64,000 nucleotides of DNA from Halicephalobus mephisto (taxonomy: Eukaryota > Nematoda > Chromadorea > Rhabditida > Panagrolaimidae): positions 105,429 to 169,428 of the forward strand of contig SWDT01000566.1 in the NCBI GenBank assembly GCA_009193035.1, in the 5' to 3' direction. This document shows positions 34,601 through 46,000 of the stretch, in pieces. The notes below the pieces were generated by a model, which ran no database searches, was not told where the DNA came from, and worked only from the letters and a program-made list of their open reading frames with translations. The first letter of the stretch is position 1. Every line of letters starts with the position of its first letter. A program made the position numbers and the translations under genes.

Positions 34601-35485
34601 TATAAAAATTAAAAATAAGGTTTTTTACGAAATTATTCTAAAAAAATTTTTAGAATCTTTTAGAAATTCCCAGAATTTTCGATTTCAGATAAGTTTAAAA
34701 ATATCTACTGGATTCTGAAATGTTCGATAACACTCTGGAAATTTCGATACAGTTATGGAAGCTTCTGTGACATCGGTCGAGATTTCTAACTTCTCTATTA
34801 AATTTTAGAAGATACTGAAAATTTCCACGAAATGTCCGAATATGTGGTAATCTTCCCTGAGATTTAGGAAATGTTTGCAGAATTCTGGAATATTCTGAAG
34901 TTTCACAAAGTTCTACACACAAAAAATGTAACTTCTGGTTTTCTAACAATTAAGAAATGTAACACAATCGTCACATTTTTCATAAATATTTGAAAATTGT
35001 AACAAAAACACAACTTAATAGTGACGATTTCCATTTGTTAAGAAATTAAAAGTTACGCTTTTTTGTGTGTTGATATCGGTGGATTATGTATGATATATGG
35101 ATACACTAAAACTGCTCTGATGTATCAGATAATTGAGATTCAATATATAATTTCATTAATTTCGCACAAAAAAGTAACTTCTGATTTTTTAACAATTACG
35201 AAATGCAACATAATCGTCACATTTTTCATAAATATTTGACTTCTGTAACAAAAATACAACTTAATAGTGACGATTTACATTTGTTAAGAAATTAAAAATC
35301 ACGCTTGTTTTTGTGTATAATATTCTAGAAATTTCCTTGAAATCCTCAAATATTTTCAATTACTTTATTGAATCTGGGAAAATTCAAGAAATCTGTGATA
35401 TATTAGTTACCTGGTATCCAAATTGCCAATTAGCGGCGAAACTGACGAAAGAAGTGATTGTGAGGAGCTTTATACTTGGCAACAT
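31655..35485 (-). CDS. SLC2-type sugar transporter (major facilitator superfamily)
   Basis: Six exons on the minus strand: 35485-35411, 33925-33658, 33539-33400, 33358-32933, 32885-32802, 32224-31655; 520 residues, a usual GLUT length, all phases consistent. ATG 35485 directly follows ATTCCTAG, a likely trans-splice acceptor. Family marks: ANWQFGYQITYINTASP in TM1 and the first loop, IGRFLVGIHAG with the GR motif, DHFGRKK after TM8, and LPETKDKTHDEI after TM12 (the PETK motif). Twelve hydrophobic segments are expected and visible. It should sit in the plasma membrane and move hexoses by facilitated diffusion; substrate not known. AATAAA on this strand lies at 31595-31590. Intron 1 (1,485 bases) holds two transposon-like insertions. 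Confidence 0.9.
32280..32740 (+). repeat. Tandem inverted module in transporter intron
   Basis: Four units of about 120 bases, each pairing (T/C)TTCGTG(G/A)TGGGACCA with TTTGGTCCCGACACGAATGA around AATTAGTTATTTTTTAATAA. The paired motifs are inverse to each other. Confidence 0.8.
33967..34601. mobile_element. Non-autonomous DNA transposon with roughly 100-base inverted ends
   Basis: The left end starts GGTTTTCTGAAATTAGATCT and the right end is its inverse (AGACCTAGTTTCAGAAAAAC). Inverted similarity runs about 100 bases inward to CGATAGTAGGATT and AATCCTACTATCG. The core (34075-34490) has a purine-rich GAGGAATTCAGAAGCGAAG repeat and no transposase. It lies in intron 1 of the transporter gene. 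Target duplication is unclear; TA is possible. Confidence 0.75.
34915..35317 (+). mobile_element. Composite inverted-repeat element, copy 1
   Basis: Two units of about 155 bases (34915-35070 and 35164-35317), each starting ACACAAAAAA-GTAACTT and ending with the inverse (AAGTTACGC-TTTTTTGTGT), separated by a 93-base core with GATATCGGTGGATTATGTAT. Inside each unit AATCGTCAC and GTGACGATT are also inverted, so a unit folds on itself. Further copies are at 37108-37509 (reversed) and 61318-61690. Confidence 0.8.
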
Positions 35486-35660
35486 CTAGGAATTCTGGCC
35501 AATCGATCAACTGAGTGATTGACCTGAAAGGATCATTATTGATAACCCCGATCCTTGTGTCCTTATCTTATTTTTTGTGTTCCTTTGTGTCTTAGGAATA
35601 CCCGATTCAAAATCTTAGAAAAAAATACAGATTATGTATTAATGGACCCGATAATGAAAT

Positions 35661-35890
35661 TGTTGGACCGTCACTGGGGAATCCGGATCCGGGTGTAGAC
35701 AAAAATATGTGGAAATAACTTTATTGGGGTCTTAGGCACGAGATATATCACAACTGTAGTCCAATTATTGCGCAATCTCCAAATTGTCGCCAATCTGCAA
35801 TCGTACAAATTTCATTGATTCTCAGGATATTTCCCTTCGGGACCACAGTTATACAAGCTTCCACTCAAATAGATGATACACAATCCAACA
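35661..35890 (-). mobile_element. Solo LTR with perfect 5-base target duplication
   Basis: It starts TGTTGGACC and ends CCAACA (TG...CA ends), is 230 bases long, and is flanked on both sides by GAAAT (35656-35660 and 35891-35895). On the minus strand it contains AATAAAG, so transcription ran that way. It is the same family as 227-457. No internal retroelement sequence is present. Confidence 0.85.
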
Positions 35891-36306
35891 GAAATACGAA
35901 AAAAACAAATAATATTTTTAAAAAATAACGAGTGGGATTCTGAACAGAATTCTGTAGACATTACTTATCATCGTTATTCTGGCAAAGAAATCCATGATGT
36001 TTATTTCGTTTGATTTATGTCTTCAGAATCGTTTTTTCAGAATTTATTTGGAATCAGAAAATCATTATCGTCTATATTGTTGTTATGAATTTATTTTTAC
36101 TTGATTTTTATCTTGTTTTTCATTATTTTCTTCAAAAAATTATATTTTGCTTTTTTGATCCAGAATGTGAAATCACATCTTATTAAAAATGTTTTTAAAA
36201 ATCGAAATGAGTACGTTCGTTTATTAATAAAGGGAATTCATACGGAAGGAAGCCAAGTAAAAGATCGATGTTCTAAGTTGTGTTTTTGATTTAAATCATT
36301 CCTCTC

Positions 36307-36503
36307 TGTTGTGACTTCCTAAGGGACGCTGCAACGTAGGGAAACAGGCACTGGAGTCTTTAGAAAACAACAAATCACAATTTTATTTTACATCACTACC
36401 TAACAACCACACAATAACATAAACCTCGTAAGGTTACGGTAGTCGTGCTAAGACCAACAATTCAGGGAGGGTCATCTGTATGACGTCTCTTTAAATCCCA
36501 ACA
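36307..36503 (-). mobile_element. Second-family solo LTR
   Basis: It starts TGTTGTGACTTCC and ends ATCCCAACA, 197 bases, flanked by CTCTC and TTCTC (4 of 5 bases the same). On the minus strand it has an AATAAAA signal. The sequence differs from the LTR family at 35661. Confidence 0.6.
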
Positions 36504-36594
36504 TTCTCATTTTCTATCGCTATTATAAACTTATGTATTGTGATATGCATGTATTATAAGCAAATCCAGAAAATTGATGATTAAAGTTATTTCC

Positions 36595-37065
36595 TTATTT
36601 GTGTCGTTATTGTAGAAGCACTTATTGTTGTGCAAATCTATTATGAAAGAATCCAATGTAGAAATTTTATAAGTAAAATTATCTTCTCTCTTTGGTATAA
36701 CTATTAGAGAACAGATTCTTACAATGTAAACCCATTGTAGGGAAGTTCATTATTAGAAGGTTCTGATATTATTTTCCTTGTTTTCTATTGTAATAAGAAA
36801 CTATCATGATATAAACTTATAGTAGAAGATTCTGACGTAGAGCGTTTGTAATTTAGACTATTTTCTCTCTTTGTATAACTATTAGAAAACAGATTCTTAC
36901 AATGTAAACCCATTGTAGGGAAATTCACTATTAGAAGGTTCTGATATTATTTTCCTTGTTTTGTATTGTAATAAGAAACTATCATGATATAAACTTATAG
37001 TAGAAGATTCTGACGTAGAGCGTTTGTAATTTAGACTATGTTTACTTTTTCTCACTATTGAAAGC
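36595..37065 (+). repeat. Tandem repeat of about 180-185 bases
   Basis: About 2.5 copies carrying AGAACAGATTCTTACAATGT, ACCCATTGTAGGGAA and AAACTATCATGATATAAACT, ending with GACGTAGAGCGTTTGTAA. Confidence 0.8.
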
Positions 37066-37107
37066 TTGTTTACTGTGATATAAACTTACTGTAGAAGATT
37101 ACTCTGT

Positions 37108-37509
37108 CACACAAAAAGGAGTGTAACTTTTGGCGCAGTAACAAATGTAAATCGTCACTATTAAGTTGTATTTTCGTCACAAAAGTTAAATATTTATGAA
37201 AAATGTGACGATTGTGTTGCATTTCGTGATTGTTAAAAAACTAAAAGTTACTTTTTTGTGCGAAATTAATGAAATTATATATTGAATCTCAATTATCTGA
37301 TACATCAGAGCAGTTTTAGTGTATCCATATATCATACATAATCCACCGATATCAACACACAAAAAAGCGTAACTTTTAATTTCTTAACAAATGGAAATCG
37401 TCACTATTAAGTTGTATTTTTGTTACAAAAGTTAAATATCCATGAAAAATGTGACGATTGTGTTACATTTCTTAATTGTTAGAAAACCTAAAGTTACATT
37501 TTTTGTGTG
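37108..37509 (-). mobile_element. Composite inverted-repeat element, copy 2 (reversed)
   Basis: It has the same layout as 34915-35317 in opposite orientation: ends CACACAAAAAG and TTTTTTGTGTG, and a core whose inverse reads GATATCGGTGGATTATGTAT. The core here is nearly identical to copy 1. Confidence 0.8.
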
Positions 37510-37865
37510 GATTGAATTTGAGAAACATCTATGTCTTGTTTATGTTTGGGATATGTTATTTGGGCTTCAAGTAATTATCGTTCCATATATCCAAAGTTTC
37601 CATGCGTTGGTTTTTGATTTTTTCAAGAAACTCATCTCGTTAATTTATCTGAAGCCATCCTGAAACTTCTGCATCTTGATTTCCAGGAGTACCTGATACG
37701 GCAGTGCAATAAGGAAATTGACATAATGAGGTTAATTAAATAAATGACACCCTGAGGGTATTTGTACAATTAATCCTTCTATAATGAAATTTTGAAACAA
37801 AGAATAAGATTTCGATTTCCTTAAAAGCGAAAGGCCATTCCGGACGTCTGCAGCGGACGATTGAG
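37510..37865. other. Intergenic, no gene seen
   Basis: No ORF of note. A weak exon-like stretch at 37693-37730 (acceptor TTTCCAG, then a read EYLIRQCNKEIDIM, then GTTAAT) might be a 5' exon of the ALG2-type gene, but its phase does not fit. Confidence 0.3.
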
Positions 37866-37999
37866 GTCAGTCTCCCTCAGGCACCCCAGAAATCGCTTAT
37901 CAGGCCCCCCGGATCAAAGGCGGAGAATTCCAGCTTCGGAGATCGCCCAAATTCCCTCCGAAGTTAGTATCAACACCACCTTGTCTCCAGAATCCTTTC

Positions 38000-40900
38000 A
38001 TGAAAAAATCCTTCCAAACCAACAACTTCCTCCTTCTGAAACCCGTCTTCTTTTCTCTCTACATCTTCGCAATTATCATCTGTATCCCCCTGTCCAGCAC
38101 TGTTTGGTTCATCAGAAGGAAGTTTAACGAGAGGTCCGTCGCAGGACAACATACGGTATGTTTACAGTTTATATCTTTGGGGAAGATGTAAAGCAATTGC
38201 AAACTTTGGAAATTCGTCATATATGAAATAATTCAGTCTGGGTCTATTTTTGGATCTGGCTAATAAGCGCTCACTCTGAAGATACTGATTCTACTGTTAG
38301 TTTGTAAAGTATTTATATGAATTAATGATGGAAGTTATATGATTACGAAAATTGTAACCTGGATGTGATATATATATGTATACATATCGAAGTAACTTAT
38401 TTAAATGTGCTTTTACATTTAAAAAACATGTACCAGATCTGTAGATCTAAAGATGCTGATTCTACTGTTAGTTTGTAAAATATCGATATGAAGTAATGGT
38501 GGAAGTCACAAAATCGTAAAGTTTGTGATTTGCACGTATTTTATGTATATGGAATGACTTTGTCCATCCATGCACTTTTAGAATTGACGTACGTGCACTA
38601 AATTTAAATCTCTCATCATATTTATCCTGATCGTTATTCGTAAATCTTCCAGATGAAACATCTCTAAAAGATGCAGAATCCTAAAGATTGTAACTTTGTC
38701 TTATTGCAGATTCTGAAGATGATTCCGGATTTTCTAGAATATAGTTTTTTATTTTTCGTCATCTTTGTGATCAAATAATTATAATCATTCTAATTTCCGA
38801 GTTGCAGTGTTTTCAGAAATCTTCCAAAATGGTTTTTTTATTTTCAATGATAGTGACTGAAACGAACAAGTTTCTTCATTTTTCCGACATTAACCGAACT
38901 GAATGATCCTATCTGATCTAGCTTGTTTAATTGCTGATTTATCTTTATTACTACATACTAATTAACTTTTTTCGAACCCATAAAAATCAAATTAACGTTT
39001 AAATTAATTCCTTAAAAATTTCGAATTTCTGGATTCTGACACAATGCGTCTTCTAAGATTATCTTCCATCGGATCTTCCTGGTTTTGATTCTTATTTTAG
39101 GGAATCCGAAGATCCCCGAGTTGATAGAAAATCGACTCGAGAGAGTAAAAGTTTTCATTGAGGATTTCAGACATGCTCGTTGTCATCATCCATCCAGAGC
39201 AGTGGAACGGGGGTTCGGACAGATGCACCATCGGCATGATTCGGCACTTTGCCGAGGGCGGACACAGAGTCGTCTGGTACACAACTATGATCGACGAGTA
39301 CTGGGCCAAGGAAGATTTTTTCGGAGTAGGCAAGTTTTCATAATTTATGCAAAATTAAACACAATTTTCTAAAATATTCAAAATATTCAAAATTTCGAAA
39401 TTTTTTAAAAATTTCATTTTTTTTTAAATTTTATAATTATTTGAAATTTTACAGTTTTTTTAAAGTTTATAATTTTTTTGAAATCTTATTGAAACTTTTT
39501 GAAATTTTCGAAAATGTTCTAGAATTTATACCTGAAATCAAGAATTTTAAGATTTTTTCGAATTAATTTTTTAACGATTTTTTATAATAATGTAATTTAA
39601 AAGTTGTTAACTTTCAGAAATCCGAGAAATCCCGATGAATCTGCATCCTGGAGATTGGTTCAGCCAGAACGTTGCCTTGGCTTACAACATTGTTTTGTCC
39701 GATTTGAATCCGGATTTGATCGTCGTTGATCATAGTGCTTCTTGTGTTCCGATCCTAAAATGGCGTTTTCCGAAATCCAAAGTCCTTTTTTACTGTCATT
39801 TTCCTCAACAATTGGTGACTCCGAGTCGGTTTTTCCTCTATCGCTGGTACTCCGGCCTCATCGGACTCATCGAAGCCAAACTTTACGAATCTGCTGACGT
39901 CATCATGGTTAACTCGAAATTCACAGCTAGTTCCTTCGCTCAAGTGATGCCTTCCATCTGCAAAAGCAAAATCAGGGTCGTGTACCCCCCATGTGATGTT
40001 GATTCCCTCAGTGTCCCGAGCGGAACCGCCATAAGCAGAAAAAAAAGGTCCCGAAACGAAAAATACGTTTTTCTTTCGATGAACCGCTTCTGGCCCGAAA
40101 AACGACTTGACATCATCGTTGAGGCTGCAGGTGAGTCAACTGGGTCAGATTCTCCTGACGATACCCGATTTCCTCAGGGGGATCTTATTTTCGGATAGTT
40201 TGACCCAATTTTACAAAACAGAAAATCCGTGGAATTTTTTATAATCTTTTATAATCTAATGAGATTTCCGCAAACATGTAAAATATGGTAGAAGATTTTG
40301 GGATTTTCGAAATTTAGATAACTTTTGGAAAAATTTAGAATTCTGTGGAGACTTTCAGAATCCGATGAAGATTACAAAGTAGTTGGAAATTTTATAAATG
40401 TTTCTGAAGCTTTAGAATCTAGTGAACACTTCTGAAATCTTCCTTGATATTTTCTGTATTTTTAGGGTTTTCTAAAATTCTATGGAGATTTCGAAGTATT
40501 TGGAAATTTTAGTTTTTGAAGTTTCAGAATCTTCTGAAAATTTCTGTAATTTTCTAAAATTCTATGGAGATTTCGAAATATTTGAGAATTTTATAGAAAT
40601 TTCAGAAATCTCCGAATCTTCTGAAGATTTCTGTAGTTTTTTAAAATTTTATGGAAATTTCGAAATATTTGAGAATTTGATAGAAATTTCTGAAATCTGT
40701 TAAAATTGTGAAGATTTTTATATTTTTCTAAAATTCTATGGAGATTTCGAAGTATTTGAGAATTTTATAGAAATTTCAGAAATCTCAGAATCGTCTAAAG
40801 ATTTTTATATTTTTCTAAAATTCTATGGAAATTTCGAAATATTCAAAAATCTTATAGAAATTTCAGAAATCTCAGAATCTTCTGAAGATTTTTATATTTT

Positions 40901-41936
40901 TCTAAAATTCTATGGAAATTTCGAAATATTTGAGAATTTGATAGAAATTTCAGAAATCTGTTAAAATTGTGAAGATTTTTGTATTTTTCTAAAATTCTAT
41001 AAAAACTTCCAGAACTGGGTGAAAAATTACGAAATCATTGTAAACTTCATATAGATTTTTGAAACTTTCTAGAAATTATCGGAAATTTTTCAAAATTTAT
41101 GAAATTCAACAAAAAATTTTAAATATTTTCAAATTTCTTAAAATTTTCAATATTTTCAAAATTCAACAAAAAAAATTTAATTTTTAAAATAAAATTATTT
41201 TTTAATTTTTTCAGCTTTATTGAAGAAAGCTGGTCTGAATCCGAAAATCCAACTGGCCGGATCCGTCATGCCCCACATTCCGGAATCCAGAATCTACTAC
41301 GAACTTCTGAAATGCATGGTGCAGGAGAACCAAGTGGAGGACATGGTCGAATTCATCATCAGTCCCACCGAAAACGAGAAATTCAGATTATACAGGGAAT
41401 GCGATTCTGCTCTCTATACACCCCCGAACGAGCACTTTGGGATCGTCCCGATCGAAGCTCTGGAACAAAGAAGACCCGTCATCGTCGTTGATTCTGGAGG
41501 TCCGGCCGAGACCGTCCTCGAAGACATCACCGGAACGAAGATAAAAGAACCAGATGGACTGCTGCTGGCGGAGGCGATGATCAAGCACATGGAGAGGGAC
41601 ATCTGGGAGGATCTGGATTTGGACGAAAAGTACATCCATCAAGTTTGTTTTTTATTTTATAAATTTATGATTTTTTGATTTTAGAGAAAAAGATTTGAAG
41701 AAAAATTCAGTCTTCAAGGATTCGGGGCCAGAATAGACGACGCCTTGGTCTCCATGTTCCCCGGGACCTACATCGCCAGATCCGTCGCTCATACTCGACA
41801 AATTTCTTCTGAAAATCCTTCAGAATTCAGTGTCGAAATCATAGAAGAAGGAGAATCCACTTCTGATTCCGCTTCTACAGTACACCACCGCAAATATCCG
41901 AATTCAGTTTTTGCGTCCGATCGCGGTCGGGCTTAG
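38000..41936 (+). CDS. GT4 glycosyltransferase, ALG2/BUS-8 type alpha-1,3-mannosyltransferase
   Basis: Exons 38000-38155, 39101-39119, 39171-39329, 39618-40130, 41215-41642, 41685-41936 give 508 residues. The frame is open upstream to about 37866 without another ATG, so the true start may lie in an earlier exon. Exon 1 encodes a membrane segment (FFSLYIFAIIICIPL), an N-terminal addition to ALG2. The 19-base exon 2 has a weak donor (GTTGAT) and is uncertain; a trans-spliced start at ATG 39173 is the alternative. Domain marks: IIHPEQWNGGSDR, VLFYCHFP, MVNSKFTASSF, FLSMNRFWPEKR and the GT4 EX7E motif EHFGIVPIE. ALG2 adds mannoses to the dolichol-linked N-glycan precursor at the ER; BUS-8 of C. 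elegans is a paralogue with epidermal and cuticle roles. The N-terminal anchor favours the BUS-8 type. The intron after 39329 is GC-AG. AATAAA at 42363. Confidence 0.85.
38268..38640 (+). repeat. Dispersed repeat, inverted partner of 48005-48480
   Basis: Two subunits of about 180 bases, each with GATTCTACTGTTAGTTTGTA, then a GGATGTGATATATATATG or AAAGTTTGTGATTTGCACG block. The whole is matched in reverse at 48005-48480, down to GACGTACGTGCACTAAATTT. It lies in an intron of the ALG2-type gene. Confidence 0.8.
38641..39100. other. Rest of intron 1 of the ALG2-type gene
   Basis: AT-rich, no ORF or repeat of note, ending in the acceptor CTTATTTTAG at 39100. Confidence 0.5.
40240..41015 (+). repeat. 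Tandem repeat of about 85-90 bases in intron of ALG2-type gene
   Basis: About seven copies of CTAAAATTCTATGGAGATTT with GAAATTTCAGAAATCTCAGA and TCTTCTGAAGATTT. The copies become more alike toward 40450-40960. Confidence 0.8.
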
Positions 41937-42242
41937 CATTCTACAGTATCCTACAGTATCCTACAGTATTCTACAGTACTATATAGTACCTCTTAGTATT
42001 CTACAGTACTTTATAATACTCCGCAGTATCTTATTGTACTTTACAGTATCCTACAGTGTTCTACAGTACTTTACAGTATCCTACAGTATTCTACAGTACT
42101 TTACAATATCCTACAGTACTTTGCAGTACCTCTCAGTATTCTACAGTACTTTATAATACTCCGCAGTATCTTACAGTACTTTGCAGTATCCTACAGTACC
42201 TTACAGTATCCTACCGTACTTTACAGTATCCTACAGTATGTT
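41937..42242 (+). repeat. CTACAGTA microsatellite-like array
   Basis: Starting right after the stop codon, about 300 bases of TCCTACAGTATTCTACAGTA variants (CTTACAGTA, CTTTGCAGTA, CTCCGCAGTA), every 8-10 bases. It lies in the 3' UTR of the ALG2-type gene, since AATAAA comes at 42363. ORFs here are repeat translations. Confidence 0.9.
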
Positions 42243-42419
42243 GTTTAAACTGTCACAAGCATCTCGATGGTGACCACGGACGGGTGTTTCCATCAGCTAC
42301 TTTTGTAATTTTTCAGTTTTATTATAGTTTTTATATTATTCTTCGAAAAAGATTAAATATTTAATAAAACTAAAATCACGAGAATAAAAGATAAAATCAG
42401 ATTTTTCTTGAAACAATTA

Positions 42420-43086
42420 TTTTCAGTGCGAACTACACATAACTTTGATGACTTTTTTCGAGGATCTCACTTTTCTAAATACGTAGATTTTTGAAACTGG
42501 AATTTTAAAAATTTTTCATAATTTTGAGAGATTCTGGAACCTTAGATGATATCTTGGAAATTTTTGAAATTTTTAGGATTTTAGAAAAATTTATAAATAA
42601 TTCTGAAATTTTAAAATATATCTGAAAAATTTCGAAATTTTATAAAAATTTATAAACTTTCGAAAAATTCTGAAATTTTAAAATATATCTGAGAATTTTG
42701 TGAATTTTATAAAATTTTATAAAAACTTTTGAATTTTCTGAAATTTTAAAATATGTCTGAAAAATTTTATAAACTTTCTGAAATTTTATAAGCTTTTAGA
42801 GAATTCTGAAATTTTCTACAATTTTATAGGTTTTTACAGTTTTTAAATATATTGTAGATGATTTTAAATTTTTTTGGAAAATTTTGGGAATTTTTAGAAT
42901 TTATTACAGCTCTTTAGAAATCTGAAATTTTTGACATTTCCGACTTTTTTGAAGGCTTCTGAATCCAGCATCTGAAACTTCGGATTCTCGAAGTTCTTAA
43001 AAATTCTGAAAACTCGTGTCGAGACAGTTATGTGACGAAATCTATTTTTAATTTTTATAGTACTTTAAAGTGCCAAAAACGAAACT
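42420..43086. other. Convergent intergenic region
   Basis: Diverged GAAATTTTAAAATATATCTG repeats (42580-42780), then a CGTGTCGAGACAGTTATGTG motif at 43016. No gene. It separates the 3' ends of two convergent glycosyltransferase genes. Confidence 0.5.
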
Positions 43087-46000
43087 CTAAAGATCCGGCT
43101 TTATGAAATCCCACATTGAAGCCAGATCCTTCGCTGAATGCCTAGAGTACTGGTAATGGTATACTGTAAACCTGTCAAGGATGTGTTTGTCAAATCCTTC
43201 TCGATGAAGAAGTTTCAGATTCAGACAATTGGCGACGATCCCCATCATGATGTCATCCAGATGCACAAATGGAAATTCACAAATATTTTCGATCAACGAT
43301 TGAGCAGCTTTTCTGTTGATGATGAAACTGGAGCCTTGGATGAAGGGAGGATAACACAGATGGGGGTACATCGACCCCGGGACATGCCACAAGAGCCAAG
43401 GGAAGATCAGCCTAGGGTACCCTCGGGAGACTTTTCCGACCACGTAAGAATCATATTTCAGACTTTCCTGAAAAAATTAGTTTTAGAGAAAATTCAAATT
43501 TTTTTAAAAATCAAAAAAATTGGTTTTAGAAAAAATTCAAATTTTTTTAAGATCAAAGAAATTAGTTTTAGAAAAAACTCAAATTTTTTAAAATCAAAGA
43601 AATTCGTTTTAGAGAAAATTTAATAAATTAATTCCAGAAATGAAATCAAAGAAATAAATCTAACGGAAAAAGTTGGATAAATATAAGTAGGAAGGAAAAA
43701 GTGATAAATATTTTACGAAAATCTAGCTACTTAGTCTTGGAGGGAAAATTAATCAATTAGTTTCAAAAAAAAGTTCGTTGAATTTATCTTAAAGAGAAAT
43801 TTTAGTCAATTGGTCTCAGAAAGAAAATTCAGTTAACCGGTCTTAAAAAGAAATTTAAAGAACTTGTCCCAAAGGGAAAATTCCAATTAACGGGTCTCAG
43901 AGAGAAAGTTTAGTTAACTGGTCTTCAAATGAAAACCTAGTTGATTTGTCTCAAAAGGAAAATCTTAGTCAATTGGTCTCAGGAAGAAAATTCAGTTAAC
44001 TGGTCTTCGAAGGAAAGATTAGTTAACTGATCCTAAAGAGAAAGTTTAATTAATGAAATTTAAAAAGAAAACCTAGAAAACTTGTCTCAAAGGGAAAATT
44101 CAGTTAACTGGTCTTAAAAGGAAATTTAAAGAACTTGTCTCAAAGGGAAATTCTTAGTCAATTGGTCTCAGAAAGAAAATTCTAATTAACTGATGTTAAA
44201 AGGAAAACTTAGTTGATTTGTCTCAAAGGGAAAATTCTAATTAACTGGTCTGGGAAAGAAAATTCAGCTAACTGGTCTTAAAAGGAAATCTAAAAAACTG
44301 GTCTCAAAGGGAAAATTTGGTTAATCAGTCCCGAAACGAAACTTACTTCTGCATCTTTCAACAAAGCAGTTCTGTTCACGATTGTGTCGTCGTTGATAAC
44401 CACGATTTGCTCTACAGATGGATATTTCAAGAAATAGGAATAAGTCGCCATCATCTTCAACGTGAGATTTTTGTAAGAATCCACAAAATCCAATTCCAGA
44501 ATATCGTTGAATTTTTCTGCTTCGGATACTAAATCCACTTCTTTTTTTCCTTTTCCTGAAACGAAAATTACCGGAATATTGTCATTTTCGAAGGATTTTT
44601 TCCATGTTTTTCTGATAAAATATCGATAATCCGAAGAAATCGCGGCGCTTCTGATGATGATCACTTTTTCGAATTTTTCTGGAAGAACTGGTTCGATCAA
44701 AGCAGGAACGGATTTATTCAACGAACATCTTTCGTCTGGTTTTCTGTTTGGGAAAATTTGCCGAACACATTGATGGAGTGGTTGACGAACAGGTCGTTGA
44801 ACGTCCAATAAATCGCTGTCAATGTAGCAAAGCACTCGGAAAGGCAATAAAGATCTTTCCAAGTAATTTGCAATCTTAAATTACTTACATTAAAATAGTT
44901 CAAATTTATATTGTTCAATTTTCGATAAAATAGAACTTAGAATTCAAATTGAACTAAATTGAGTTCTTAAAAATAAAAAAAATTATGTTGTTTTATGAAA
45001 GTTGAAAGTCAGAATTCGAAGTTGGAATTTGGACTTTCTGTGATAAAACAATATTTATAAATTTTGTATTTCGAAATCTAGATTAATAATCCGAAGCTGT
45101 GTGGATTCTGTCGATCCAAACATGACTTGTCTTATCACAGAAAATCCAAACTTCAACTCTGAATCCTCATTGTCGACTTTCTTAAAACAAAGTATTTCCT
45201 TTGATTAACGAACTAAATTTAGTTCAGTTTGAATTCCGAGTTCTGTTTTGCCAAAGTTGAAAATCAGAAGTCGAAGTTGAAGTTGGAACTTTCTGTGATA
45301 AAACTATTACATATCGATTACTAAATCTTCTTTGAAGAAAAAATTACACAACGATTAGTGAGTCTTTCGTGATAAAAATATTACATAAAATTTTACTAGA
45401 TTTTTTATGACATAACCATTGCATAAAGATGATTAAGTCTTATATGACGAAGAAAATACGTGAAGACTACCAGACTCTTCGTGACGATGAGGATACACAA
45501 CGATTAGTGAGCTTTCTGTGACGAAGATATTACGTAAAATTTATTATACTTTCTATACTATAACTAATAAATAAAGATGATTAAGTCTCATATGACGAAG
45601 AAAATACGTGAAGACTACCAGACTCTCCGTGACGATGAGGTTTTACAACGATTAGTGAGTTTTGCGTAATAAAAACGTCACATAAAGATAACTAAATCTT
45701 TTGTGACAAAGATGTTATATAAAAATCACTTTATATAGGATCTTTATGATGGCAAACAAAGTTCACTAGATCTCCCGTGACGAAAAATGTTGCAAAAGTT
45801 ACGGTTTTTTGCGAAATAAAATCGGAAACTTTTATTTTTTATTTTTAAAGTTTTATTTTTATCTTTTATTTTTTGTTTTTTGTTTTTAAAGTTTTATGGG
45901 TTAATGAATTTTAAAATAAAATTCACAGATATTTTAAAATTGGAAATTCGAGGATTGAATGAAGATAATTGGTTTGATAAATACTCACCATTAAGTACGG

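Noticed and set aside
39101..39170. Exon 39101-39145 followed by a 26-base intron
   Set aside because: Such an intron is below the size seen elsewhere here (39 or more), and the phase would meet a TGA; a donor at 39120 was chosen instead.
41911..42364. Two overlapping ORFs reading ILQYPTVSYS-type repeats
   Set aside because: Translation of the CTACAGTA array in the 3' UTR of the ALG2-type gene.
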